Source: Rutidosis leptorrhynchoides
Taxonomy: Eukaryota > Streptophyta > Magnoliopsida > Asterales > Asteraceae
Assembly (NCBI RefSeq): GCF_046630445.1
Contig: NC_092334.1
Span: forward strand, 188,238,501-188,302,500
DNA length: 64,000 nt
Reading direction: 5' to 3'
Position numbers and translations under genes: made by a program. Below the pieces are notes generated by a model. The model had not been told where the DNA came from, did no database searches, and saw only the letters and a program-made list of their open reading frames with translations. Positions 12,461 through 24,420 of this stretch are shown piece after piece (position 1 is the stretch's first letter; each line of letters begins with the position of its first letter).

Positions 12461-14017
12461 CTGCAAAACATATTAGACACAAAATTTATGCATCTGAATA
12501 TGCATTAGTGTTAGCAAAATAACAAATTAACACAATTACAATAACATGTTTAATCAAAATTAAACCTATACATATTTTCATAAATTTAACAATTCTACAT
12601 TTTTCAAATAAGCATATATGAAAATGTATACAATGTTTATATGCATTCATCTCAAATAACATGTCAAAATAATCATTATTAGCAATTAAACAAGTTTCAA
12701 ATGGCATTTATATCAAAGTAATCAAGTTAATGAATTTTAGACTTAAAAAGTCTACTTTGATGCTTAAAAATCATGTTTAGGATCAAAGTTTGGATCATTT
12801 AGCAACCTAAACATGTTACACTACTTAATTTAGTAATAATTCATAACAAAAATCGGCCATAACCTGTTTATATCAAAAAGTCCCAAATTGCTCAAGAACA
12901 CAAACCCTAGATTTCTAAAAAATTTGAAGTTTTAAGGCTTCAAATCATGACAAATAGCATCAATCTAGGTTATACAATCATAATATACTAACAATTTAAC
13001 TCTAATTAAGCTAGAAATCATTAAAATTAAATTAGGTAAAAATTGCTCATAATCACTATAAATTCGAAATTAAAGAGTTTTAGGGGTGGAATCGTTACCT
13101 TTTTCTTCCCAAATCCGAGGAAAGACATGATTATAGCGGATTGTAGTGACAAATTTGGTGAATTTTGATGAAAAATTAGTGATTTTTGAGAGAGTTTGTG
13201 TGTGTGTTCGTGAATGTGTTTGTGTAAAAGTGAGACAGAAGCAGCAGCTCGCTGGAAATTTGATCATGTCCAGCTTTTTAAGGCCATGCGATCGCATGGG
13301 GTCCAGGCCTTTTTTTATATATATAAACCTTTAACTACTAAAAAAATTAATTAATTAATTTAAAATTTTGTTTCTTTTTAGATTGAGGTCGTTTCGGTAC
13401 GTTCACCTAGTTCGTCCCTCTACAAAATTTTAAAATTTGTCATTTCAAAGAAATTGTTTTAAAAGTAAAGACTTTTGGGTTTTTTAATATTTTTGGCATA
13501 CTTTAAATAAATAAGACTAAAAATAATGATAACAAAATTTGTCGTCCCGCCCTCGGGTAAAGCAATTTCGGTTCAACGACCTAAAGTTTAACTCACGACG
13601 AATTTTAAAAAATCAATTTTTAACCTAAAGAAATAAAGTACATTTTTGTTTTTAAATTCACACCAAACTTTAAATTTAAAATGCATAAAATTTCATATAA
13701 ATATTAATAATATTTATATACATTAATTTTACAATTTTACATTTAAAATAATATAGTTGTTAATTTTAAAAACAAAGTAAAAATAAAAATAGAAAATCTT
13801 TTTGGTCTTTTATCCCACTTTAATCAATCAAATATTAACAAAAATATACGTCCCTCTTTTGGGTAAATTAATTTTGGTTATATTACCTAGTTTTACTCTT
13901 TACGAATTCTTGAAATATTTTGAATTGATTGATTAAAGATATTTATACCTTATGAATAAACGGTAAATTTCGCAGTGATGCATTAAATTTTTGTATGATA
14001 TCAATAATTTTGGTTTA
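12461..14017 (-). other. Element D non-coding 3' region (possible intron)
   Basis: AT-rich, no credible ORF. A GTAAGTAT donor-like site lies at 21812-21805 and an acceptor TTTTGCAG at 12468-12461. Without element C the interval between them is about 1.67 kb. It contains one copy of the 16-bp palindrome at 13284 and a GT/TG-rich stretch near 13190-13230. The right end (14013-14017, GTTTA) is the target duplication of element C. Confidence 0.4.
13284..13299. repeat. Single palindrome CCATGCGATCGCATGG
   Basis: A perfect 16-bp palindrome, identical in core to the paired copies in the LTRs and leaders of elements C and D. Here it is single and lies in the 3' region of element D. Confidence 0.9.
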
Positions 14018-14421
14018 TGATAGTGCTCTAAATGAACATATATTTAGTCGCAATATCATCCCAATATGTAAAGTTTTTAGTTGTAATTATTCTATTTTTA
14101 AGTTGTAATCGTTTAGATAAATAAATGTGAAGACGAAACACGAAGATTAAAGAATTGAAGAAAAAGTGCCACTAAAGCCTAAAAAGTGCCACTAAAGCCA
14201 TAATGCACTCAAAAGTGCCACTAAAAGTGAGTTAAAGACTTGTGCGGATTTTGGGGGTTAAGGAAAATAATTTTTTGTGCAAATTACAAATTGCAAAATG
14301 CAAAGTACAAGATATCTACGTGTACGAAAGGATGTTCGAAAATCCGAAACCGAGACATAAACCGAGCATCAACGCGCGAGACAACGGACCTAAAATTACA
14401 AGTCAACTATGCATAAGAATA

Positions 14422-14553
<132 letters not shown>

Positions 14554-14606
14554 AATAAAGTGTCGGTAAACTAGAAAACAAAGGCATGGCAGCTGAGACA
14601 GCTGGC

Positions 14607-14652
14607 CATGCGATCGCATGACTTCTACACACAAAGCCCATGCGATCGCATG
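14607..14652. promoter_or_regulatory. Paired palindromes upstream of TATA, 5' LTR C
   Basis: CATGCGATCGCATG at 14607-14620 and again at 14639-14652, 32 bp start to start. The TATA box is at 14675, about 22 bp after the second copy. Placement in U3 suggests a cis element for a dimeric factor; that role is inference. Confidence 0.75.
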
Positions 14653-14674
14653 TGCTTCAGGATTTCAAATGTTC

Positions 14675-14683
14675 TATAAATAG
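14675..14683 (+). promoter_or_regulatory. Putative TATA box in 5' LTR C
   Basis: TATAAATAG, conserved at 20367-20375 in the 3' LTR and as TATAAAT on the minus strand at 30650-30644 in the LTR of element D. Confidence 0.65.
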
Positions 14684-14729
14684 CACGAGCTTCTGCCGAG
14701 ATATGTACACCATATATCTCTTACTCTCT

Positions 14730-14810
<81 letters not shown>

Positions 14811-15772
14811 AATTAGTTTAATTTTATATTAGTTTAGTTTGGGTAATGTAAAGGTTATTTTACAGGTTTTAAAGTCGGAACTCTGTCCCTGTAACACTAC
14901 GCGATTAATAATCACTGTAAGCTAAATTCTCCCTTTTTAATTATGTATCGTACTTAAGTTATTATTAGGCTTATTTGAGCCGAAGTAATCGTGATGTTGG
15001 GCTAAATATTAAGATGGGGTTATTGGACTTTGGACCATAATTGGGGTTTGGACAAAAGACCGACACTTATGGAAATTGGACTATGGACTATTAATGGGCT
15101 TTATATTTGATTAACTAAATGATATCTTGTTAATTTAATATAGAGATTTATAATTTGACGTATCTATATATAACCACATACGCTTGACTGGGTACCGTGA
15201 GCGGGATATTTATAAATACTAATAATTATTCATTTGACCGGACACGGGGATGGATTAATAGTCAATGGACTCATTAAAATAGGGGTGGATTACATTCAAG
15301 GAAAATTGGTGTAATTGTTAATAAAGTATTAAAACCTTGGGTTACACGCAGTCGATAACCTGGTGTAATCATTAACAATGTATTAAAACCTTATTACAGT
15401 TTAAGTCCCCAATTAGTTGGAATATTTGACTTCGGGTATAAGGTTAATTTGGCGAAGACCCTCGCACTTTATAGTTATGACCGATGGACTATTATGGACA
15501 AAACCAGATGGACTTATCAAATAATCCAGGACAAAGAACAATAAACCCAGGATAATAAATTAAAATCAAAACGTCAAACATCATGAGTACGAAAGTTTAA
15601 GTAAGCATAATTTTTTTTTTATATTTCCTCGTACTTTTATTTATTGTCATTTTAATTATTGTTATTTATTTTATTGTTAGTTAAATATCGTCATTTACTT
15701 TACGCTTCACTTCAAATATAAAATCGACAAACCAGTCATTAAACGGTAAAACCCCCTTTTATAATAATAATA

Positions 15773-15840
<68 letters not shown>

Positions 15841-16080
15841 TTTGTACAAATATACTTATATAAAAATATAGTGTAAAATAAGCCGTCTCCATGTGGAACA
15901 AACCGGACTTACTAAAAACTATACTACTTTACGATTAGGTACACTGCCTATAGTGTTGTAGCAAGGTTTAGGTATATCCCATCTGTAAATAAATTATATA
16001 AAACTTGTGTAATATTTCTTCATATTTCGTAGTAAAATATAATAGTATTTTTGTATACACCGCTGCACACATCAAGTTTT

Positions 16081-16098
16081 TGGCGCCGCTGCCGGGGA
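16081..16098 (+). other. Primer binding site of element C
   Basis: TGGCGCCGCTGCCGGGGA, six bases after the LTR end. Athila and Tat lineages use this tRNA-Asp-type PBS (one base differs from the usual TGGCGCCGTTGCCGGGGA). Confidence 0.88.
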
Positions 16099-16182
16099 AT
16101 CGGCGAAACGCTATATTTTTTTTGTAAATATATAATTTATAAAAAAAATATATAAAACATTAAAAATAAAAAAAATAAATAA

Positions 16183-16213
<31 letters not shown>

Positions 16214-16384
16214 GTTTGTTTAAAATATATAAAATTATAAAGTATTTCTATTTCTATTTTAGTTTTTAAAATATAAGTTTTTTTTATTATATAAATATTT
16301 TATATAAATCAGAAAAAAATATATATAAAAACTGATATTGGGTCGAGCCTGATTTAAGCCCAAAACAATCCTGGACTGCTATGC

Positions 16385-16430
16385 CATGCGATCGCATGAG
16401 GGAAAGGCAGGAAACCCATGCGATCGCATG
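16385..16430. promoter_or_regulatory. Paired palindromes in leader of element C
   Basis: CATGCGATCGCATG at 16385-16398 and 16417-16430, again 32 bp start to start, about 290 bp downstream of the PBS. In RNA this position suits a packaging or dimerisation signal; that is inference. The rest of the leader, 16099-17348, is AT-rich and non-coding, with pyrimidine-rich TTTCGACG repeats near 16970-17030. Confidence 0.75.
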
Positions 16431-17348
16431 GTGTGATCTGACAGCAAACCTTAAATTCATTTATTACGAAGTAGGGTTTAATATAATTATTATTATCTAA
16501 TTAGGGTTTATTTATTTAATATATTTACTTCTACTTTTAATATTAATTTGTAATTTCAAGTTTTATTATTACTATTAATTATATAGATTAATACATTTAT
16601 ATAAATAATATAAAAATAATATTTTTATAAAATTTATATTTTTATCATTTTAGTTATAATTTGTATTTTTATCGTTTATTTCGTAATATTTGTCGTTCGT
16701 AATTAGTTTTAAGTTAGTTTTTGCCATAGTTATTTTTATACTTCTGAGATTTTTAGGCTTTGCCGTAAAATCCCTTAAGTGCTTTTTCTTTAGATTAAGA
16801 TTTATGCGCTTTAGAATTTTGCGACGTATTTAATAGATTTTAGTGCCTTATAAGTACTTGCCGTTTTCGAAATAAAATTCCTTTTAAGCCTTAATACCTT
16901 TAATCGCAACTTTTTAGATTTAGTTTTTAGACTTTTAAGTTTCGACGCTTTACTTTCTTATTTTTATTTTTCGACGGTTTGTTTTTCGACGTTTGTTTTT
17001 CGACCTCTTATTTTTCGACGCACTCTTTCTTTCTCATTTCTACGCTCTAGTTTTTAGGACATAGATTCTTATCTTCTTTAAAATTTCGACTAAAAATTAT
17101 TGGAAACGATTAAATTAATAGACGCCAATTTTCTGGTTCGTAGTAATAGTTGGATTTGTTAGTAGCGAGTTGTGGGCTTCCGATTTAAAGGTTCCTGGCT
17201 ACCTGCTGCATCTATTGGCTATTCGAAACGTGGGCAAAAGCAGAAAAGTCTATTAATTTGATAACTTATATAATTTTTATGTTTATAACTAATAAGAATA
17301 ATTAGTAAATGCACCACATTGTAGCTAAAATTTGGTAATAAGCGTATT

Positions 17349-18487
17349 ATGGAAAATTTCGAAAATATTTTAGAAACATTCTCTGACATACGAAATCAAT
17401 TTCATCAAAACTCTCAAACGGGTGTTGATGACAATTTGTTCGGCCAATCTTGGATCACGAATGACGAAACAATAACTGGTTGTGAAATCTGTGGAGATTA
17501 TCACTCAACATGGGAATGTTATTATTATGTTCCTATGGAAAATTATGCAGCATAGAACCTGAATGGAACGATTATGAAGATTCAAATTGGGATTATTCCC
17601 AAGAATATATCCAAACTCAACAACCAGAGGACGAGAAAAATTATGTGTCAGAAAATTTTTTAGATTATATGAAAATCAAACTCGAAGAATTTGACGCTCA
17701 AAATTAACAAATGAGAGAGTTTGAAAATTTGCAAGCTGAAACTCTTTCAGACTACACACCTGTTGATCTGAGGATTCGTGTGCAAGAAAATCTCATATCA
17801 TCAAATTTTGATGAATTCGAGAGCTCCAAAATCACCAATTATCCCGATGATACTTTTTATTCAGTTTTACCAATTTCACAACATATCGACATATTAGCCT
17901 CTACCGACAAAATTATCGATCCATCAATGGATGAAGAAGAAGTAAGGGTGACAAATTGGTACTCTTGAAAAAACGATAACGTTGAAAATTTTACCCCCGA
18001 GACCAAAGTGGTGGGACCGATAAGGACCGTTAATAAAGAAGAATTTGCTTCGATCCCGAAATTCACAATTACACAACCTTCCAACCCAATAATCTCAATA
18101 AACGAGTCATCTACCGAAGATGAACTACGAGCTGTAATAGATATTGACACCTCGGATTTCACCCAATTAGGTAATAGAGGTGAAACCTTTGATCCCGAGA
18201 ATGAACGGAAGGAAATGATAAGAATTGTCCACCCTATAGAAATATGTATGTCGGTGTATAAGGATCCATTTGACCAAGAACCAGAAAAGAGACATATCCA
18301 TTTACTAAAAGCTACACTTAAAAAAGAATTAAATAGTGACAATCGAGTGGGTCTAAACTTTAAACCCATTGATATATTATACACCACCTGAGATGTAAAT
18401 AACTGGCTCACTATTCTAATTCATGGAACTTATTCTACCGACTTCATATTTCGCCAGCTAAGTGTGGGGAAGTCTAACCCCACTTAA
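17349..18487 (+). pseudogene. Unknown single ORF of element C (broken)
   Basis: ATG at 17349 opens a frame that shifts near 17540-17555 and then continues in one frame to TAA 18485-18487, crossed by TAA 17705, TGA 17966 and TGA 18389. About 360 residues in all. A small Cys/His motif (CEICGDYHSTWEC, near residue 47) looks like a gag-type zinc knuckle; the rest is acidic, with Glu/Asp/Ser/Ile-rich segments and no recognised domain. It occupies the place of gag-pol, starting where homology to element D's leader ends. An RNA-binding role is a guess from the knuckle. Confidence 0.55.
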
Positions 18488-19736
18488 CGTTAAATTAGGG
18501 GTTCGGGTTAGTGCATAACTCGTTAATAAAAATGCATGATAAATTAGGGTAAAAGACGTATTTTCAAAGTTTACCAAACAGTTCAGAAAAACAACCATTT
18601 TTGAAGAAAAATATATGTGATAAAACAACAAAAGTAATGAGCGATGAGGCGCGTCATCTATCATTCGACGAGCTTTGTAATTACAAACTGGGTATTTTTA
18701 ATCACTTTACTAGACTAATCACCCTCATGAATTTATTATTATAGTCTGATTTCATGAAAATGAGGGCATTGCATGATCTCAAGTGTGGGGAAGGGTTATA
18801 AATTCTCTCAGGTTTGCACTTGATTTATTTGCCAAATTTTGTGAAAATTTGAAAAATTTTCAACTAAATGAATTCAAAATCATGTTTATACATATTTATG
18901 AACGATAAAAACTAGGTGTTAATACCAAAATTATCGTTACCTCAGAAAGGACATAAATTAATAAACAACCTAAAATGCTTGAATTCATTTCAAATGGAAA
19001 AGAGGAGAATAAAAAAGCAAAGAAAGAAATAAATAAAAGCCAAGTGTGGGGAGAATGTACCAAGTTATTCAATTAAAAACTATCTATCACATGTTTCTGT
19101 AAAGTTATTGCAGCTGCTTTTGTTTTGGACAAAATTAACTGTTTTACCCGGTAAATTGTAATATAAATGGAAGAAAAGATGGATCTACATGATGAATCAA
19201 TTCCATCATTAAAATGAAGTAAAGTCTTCAGAAAAAGACACACGCTTCTTGATTTAGGTCAGGAAGTTGTCGTCCAGACCAGCTGTAGGTTGACGAAAAA
19301 TCTAGAAAAGTCATCTCTAAAATCAGCAGGAAATCCACAGACCTCAGCATCAAATAGGGTCGCAAGTGGTCAGACTTATTCTAACCATGAGAGGATCTGT
19401 CTCGTAAAATGGGGAGGGCGCCATGCAAATTAGCTTGTAAGACTAATGAATCAGACCCCCAGAAAGGATAATCTCCTTAAAGATTAAAAATCAGCTGTTA
19501 AGCCTGATATTACTCAATCCTTGAGATTAACCTTAAATATTGAGTATTCAAACTCATGGAATTCGATGATATCTAAACTCATGGACTGTAAACCACATCG
19601 TTACTATCATTGTTTATACCGATGTATCAAAATCACTGATGTATAAAGTGTGAGAATAAAAAAGTGATTCGAGTGAAGTGTGATTTAATTTCAAGTTCTG
19701 TATTGCTTGAGGAGAAGCAACGTTCAAGTGTGGGGA
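18460..19736 (+). repeat. Four PPT-like motifs AAGTGTGGGGA in element C
   Basis: The 11-mer occurs at 18460, 18781, 19042 and 19726. The last copy, with a short ATATT spacer, abuts the 3' LTR at 19741 and is the likely plus-strand primer. The rest of 18488-19740 is non-coding. Confidence 0.8.
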
Positions 19737-19740
19737 TATT

Positions 19741-20141
19741 TGATAGTGCTCCAAATGAACATATATTTAGTCGCAATATCATCCCAATATGTAAAGTTTT
19801 TAGTTGTAATTATTCTATTTTTAAGTTGTAATCGTTTAAATAAATAAATGTGAAGACGAAGCACGAAGATTAAAGAATTGAAGAAAAAGTGCCACTAAAG
19901 CCTGAAAAGTGCCACTAAAGCCATAATGCACTCAAAAGTGCCACTAAAAGTGAGTTAAAGACTTGCGTAGATTTTGGGAGTTAAGGAAAATAATTTTTTG
20001 TGCAAATTATAAATTGAAAAACGCAAAGTACAAGATAACTACGCGTACGAAAGGACGTTCGAAAATCTGGAACCGAGACATAAATCGAGCATCAACGCGC
20101 GAGATAACGGACCTAAAATTACAAGTCAACTATGTACAAGA

Positions 20142-20205
<64 letters not shown>

Positions 20206-21695
20206 TATATATATTATTAAATTATATATATTATATATATATTTAAATAAAGTGTCGGCAAACTAGAAAACAAAGGCATGGCAGCTGAGACAGCTGGCCA
20301 TGCGATCGCATGACTTCTACACACAAAGCCCATGCGATCGCATGGGCTTCAGGATTCCAAATGTTCTATAAATAGCACGAGCTTCTGCCGAGATATGTAC
20401 ACCATATATCTCTTACTCTCTCTATAATATATATAATTATATATATATATATATATATATATTTTTATAATATAAATTAGTTTAGTTTTATATTAGTTTA
20501 GTTTGGGTAATGTAAAGGATATTTTACGGGTTTTAAAGTTGGAACTCTGTCCATATAACACTACGTGATTAATAATCACTGTAAGCTAAATTCTTCCTTT
20601 TTAATTATGTATCGTACTTAAGTTATTATTATGCTTATTTGAGCCGAAGTAATCATGATGTTGGGATAAATATTAAGACGGGGTTATTGGGCTTTGGACC
20701 ATAATTGGGGTTTGGACAAAAGACCGACATTTGTGGAAATTGGACTATGGACTATTAATGGGCTTTATATTTGATTAACTAAATGATATCTTGTTAATTT
20801 AATATAGAGATTTATAATTTGACGTATATATATATAACCACATATGCTTGACTGGGTACGGTGAGTGGGATATTTATAAATACTAATAATTATTCATTTG
20901 ACCGGACACGGAGATGGAGTAATAGTCAATGGACTCATTAAAACATGGGTGGATTACATTCAAGGGAAATTGGTGTAATTGTTAATAAAGTATTAAAACC
21001 TCAGATTACACGCAGTCGATAACCTGGTGTAATCATTAACAATGTATTAAAACCTTATTACAGTTTAAGTCCTCAATTAGTTAGAATATTTGACTTCGGG
21101 TATAAGGTTAATTTGGCAAAGACCCTCGCACTTTATAATTATGACCGATGGACTATTATGGACAAAACCAGATGGACTTATCAAATAATCCATGACAAAG
21201 AACAATTAACCCGGGTTAATAAATTAAAATCAAAACGTCAAACATCATGAGTACGGAAGTTTAAATAAGCATAATATATTTTATTTTATATTTCCTTGTA
21301 CTTTTATTTATTGTCATTTTAATTATTGTTATTTATTTTATCGTTAGTTAAATATCGTCATTTACTTTACGCTTCGCTTAAATTATAAAATCGTCAAACC
21401 AGTCATTAAACGGTAAAACCCCCTTTTATAATAATAATAATTGTAATATATATATTTATATTTTGTACAAATATAGTTATATAAAAATATAGTGTAAAAT
21501 AAGTCGTCTCCCTGTGGAACGAACCGGACTTACTAAAAACTATACTACTCTACGATTAGGTACACTGCCTATAGTGTTGTAGCAAGGTTTAGGTATATCC
21601 CATCTGTAAATAAATTATATAAAACTTGTGTAATATTTCTTCATATTTCGTAGTAAAATATAATAGTATTTTCTTATACACCGCTGCACACATCA
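19741..21695 (+). repeat. 3' LTR of element C
   Basis: 1,955 bp, TGATAGTGCTC...CACACATCA, followed by the target duplication GTTTA. It repeats the palindrome pair (20299-20312 and 20331-20344, 32 bp apart) and the TATA box (20367-20375). Confidence 0.92.
20299..20344. promoter_or_regulatory. Paired palindromes upstream of TATA, 3' LTR C
   Basis: CATGCGATCGCATG at 20299-20312 and 20331-20344, unchanged in sequence and spacing relative to the 5' LTR although surrounding bases differ. Confidence 0.75.
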
Positions 21696-21812
21696 GTTTA
21701 TTATACCTAATTTTATTGAATATCAATTTAATACTTTATAGCAAACAATTCAACATTTATTATCAAAAGGTTAAAAGCGATAAAAATAAAATTAAAAACT
21801 GTACATACTTAC

Positions 21813-22245
21813 CTATGAGATAGAATTCTCAGAGACCTGCTTTAGTTGACTCATAAGAGAGTCGTTCGATTTGGTTTTCCATTGCTACATAAGCGTATCC
21901 ACGAATTTTCAGTAATTTTTCTTCTAAACATACGAACGGTCCTTCTCTGCATAGAGTAACAAACTCGGTATTGGAATGTGTCTGATTGTTCGAGCATTTC
22001 CCTTCGTGTGACCATTTTATGCATTTATGACATTTTTCAAGATGTCTTGCTCTTCTTTTTGCTGCGGATTTTGATTTTCCTTTACTGAAATGTGTCTTAT
22101 GATGTTCTTTCCTGAGTTCTTTTCTTACTTCGTCACCTTTTCCTCTTATTACTGACACCTGGTCACTCGGGAGAGTGTCATTATTACGTTTAGCAATCAA
22201 AGCGTGTAGTAGTAGACCATAGTTTAGATCAAAGGAATTCTTCAT
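21813..22245 (-). pseudogene. Small basic ORF after pol in element D
   Basis: ATG at 22245, 138 codons to TGA 21831-21829. It is Lys/Arg-rich in the middle (KGKSKSAAKRRARHLEKCHK) with a compact Cys motif CHKCIKWSHEGKC, suggesting zinc or nucleic-acid binding. A strong donor-like AG/GTAAGTAT lies 16 bases past the stop (exon end 21813), so it may be the first exon of a spliced gene in the env position, with 12460-12144 as a later exon. I do not recognise the family. Confidence 0.45.
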
Positions 22246-22403
22246 CTCGTAAAACCTAAAAGAAATAAAAATTTCAGAATGGGGGGAGAAGACTAGTTCT
22301 TTAGGGTCTGCTAGGGAAAGACCATTCGGATTCCATTCTCGAGAACTACACGAAAACAGAAAATCTAACTCTAGACAGCATTATTTCTTATAACATTCGA
22401 ATC

Positions 22404-22414
22404 TCCCCACACTT
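22404..22414 (-). promoter_or_regulatory. PPT-like motif overlapping the pol stop of D
   Basis: AAGTGTGGGGA on the minus strand; its first two bases are part of the TAA that ends pol (22415-22413). Element C has the same motif directly after its ORF (18460). Confidence 0.6.
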
Positions 22415-23483
22415 AGGTGGCTGTGGTGTTGAAATTGTGATTAACTTCATCGTTCACTTCCATTTGACCATCAATATAGTGTTTAACTCTGTGACCATTA
22501 ACTTTAAATTCAATCCCATTTGAATTTATCAATTCTATTGTTCCGTATGGGAAAACTCTTTTGACTATGAATGGTCCAGACCATCTTGATTTTAATTTTC
22601 CAGGAAATAGCTTGAATCGTGAATTGAAAAGAAGAACTCTATCTCCTTTCTTAAATTGTTTTGAACTTCTGATTCTTTTATCATGTCATTTCTTCGTTCT
22701 TTCCTTATAGATTAACGAATTTTCATATGCATCATGTCTTAATTCTTCTAATTCGTTTAGTTGACTTAACCGTTGACGTCCGGCTTCATGCAAATCAAGA
22801 TTACATGTCTTCAAAGCCTAAAATGCTTTGTGCTCAATTTCTACTGGAAGGTGACATGCATTTCCGTAAACGAGTTTAAAAGGTGTGGTGCCAATTGGAG
22901 TTTTGTAGGCTGTTCTAAAAGCCCAAAGTGCATCATCCAATTTCATGGACCATTCCTTCGGACTTGCTCCTACAGTTTTCTCTAGAATACGTTTTAATGC
23001 TCGGTTGGTATTTTCAACTTGTTCACTTGTTTGTGGATGATAAGCGGTTGAGATTTTATGAGTTACTCCATATCTTTTGAGAACTTTCTCAAGTTGATTA
23101 TTACAGAAATGAGTACCTCGATCACTTATTAAAGCTTTCGGTGTTCCGAACCTAGCAAAAAGACGTTTTAAGAAGTTGACTACAACTCGTGCATCGTTAG
23201 TTGGGAGAGCTTGTGCTTCCGCCCATTTAGATACATAATCAATGGCAACGAGAATGTAGAGATTATTATGAGATTTTGGAAATGAACCCATAAAGTCAAT
23301 ACCCCAAACGTCGAATACCTCACATACTTGAATGACGTTTTGTGGCATTTCATCACGTTGACTTATTTTTCCGGCCCTTTGACATGCATTACAGGATTTA
23401 CAAAAAAAGGTGAGCGTCTTTGAAAATTGAAGGCCAATAGAATCCAGCGTCGTAGACTTTCTTTGCTGTGATTTGAGGCCCAT
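22413..23483 (-). pseudogene. pol: Element D integrase
   Basis: Integrase with the second Cys pair of the zinc finger (CKSCNACQ), catalytic Asp in WGIDFMG, Asp in LISDRGTHF and Glu in EQVENTNR, 35 residues between the last two, so the DDE triad is intact. It is in a different frame from the upstream RNase H because the T run complementary to 23402-23408 has one extra base. TAG at 22820-22818 and TGA at 22688-22686, both at positions where Trp is expected, break the C-terminal part, which then runs to the natural TAA at 22413. Confidence 0.88.
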
Positions 23484-23550
23484 AATGCCCTCCTGTTGGT
23501 CCTTTGTGACAATGGTTTAAGATTTGACTAGCTTTATCCCCGAATACGCA

Positions 23551-24042
23551 TCAGCGTATTATTCCATCGGGACATCTCTTAAACAAATGTAGATCCTCCC
23601 AAAAATAGTGTTTTATATCACTAAAGAATTTCTTTCGTTTTTGGTACGACAACCCTTTTTCAAGGATTCCACATACTAAGTAGTTTGCAAAGTCTTCAAA
23701 CCATGGAATTTCACTATAATCGATTTGCAAAAGATATTCATCTGGAAAGTTATCTTGTATGGTTGATTCATTTAGAACTTCTAATTCGGGATTTTCAAGG
23801 CGAGAAAGATGATCAGCTGCGAGATTTTCTGCTCCCTTTTTGTCTCGGATTTCAATATCGAATTCTTGTAAGAGTAAGATCCAACGGATTAATCGTGGTT
23901 TGGCATCTTGCTTCGAAAATAGGTATCTAAGAGCAGAATGATCAGTATAGACCACCGTTTTAGCTAGAACGAGATATGAACAAAATTTGTCAAAAGCAAA
24001 GACGATAGCAAGGAATTCTTTTTCAGTAGTTGTATAATTCAT
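23551..24042 (-). pseudogene. pol: Element D RNase H and integrase finger start
   Basis: RNase H features: [25 protein letters not shown] and AADHLSRLE. It continues in frame from 24088 after TGA 24090-24088, and ends at TGA 23553-23551 where Athila relatives keep an Arg (IIRR), so CGA to TGA fits. Bases 23484-23550 still encode the [14 protein letters not shown] linker toward the integrase. Confidence 0.85.
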
Positions 24043-24087
24043 TTGTGCTCCTTGTAACGTCTTGCTAGCATAATAAATAGGTTGAAA

Positions 24088-24414
24088 TCATTTTTCAATC
24101 ATTTGTCCTAAAACGACTCCCATTGCAAAATCACTTGCATCGCACATGAGTTCAAATGGTAGATTCCAATTTGGAGTTATCATGATCGACACATTAGTGA
24201 GTTTTTCTTTAAGAATATTAAAAGATTTGATGCATTCATCCGAAAAGATGAATGGAGCATCTTTTTCAAGGAGTTTTTTCATAGGAGTGGCAATTTTAGA
24301 AAAATCTTTTATGAAACGTCGGTAAAAACCGGCATGCCCTAGAAAACTCCTAACTCCTCTAACATTGGTGGGATGTGGAAGTTTAGCAATTACATCTACT
24401 TTAGCTCTATCCAC
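24088..24414 (-). pseudogene. pol: Element D RT connection and RNase H start
   Basis: Contains VRSFLGHAGFYRRFIKDFSK and the first RNase H aspartate in CDASDFAMG. Same frame as 26196-24421; separated from it only by TGA at 24423-24421 and from the next block by TGA at 24090-24088. Confidence 0.85.
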
Positions 24415-24420
24415 TTCAAT

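Noticed and set aside
17857..18411. 184-codon minus-strand frame opposite the C ORF
   Set aside because: Ser/Ile-rich mirror of the sense ORF, which has the zinc-knuckle motif and correct element orientation.
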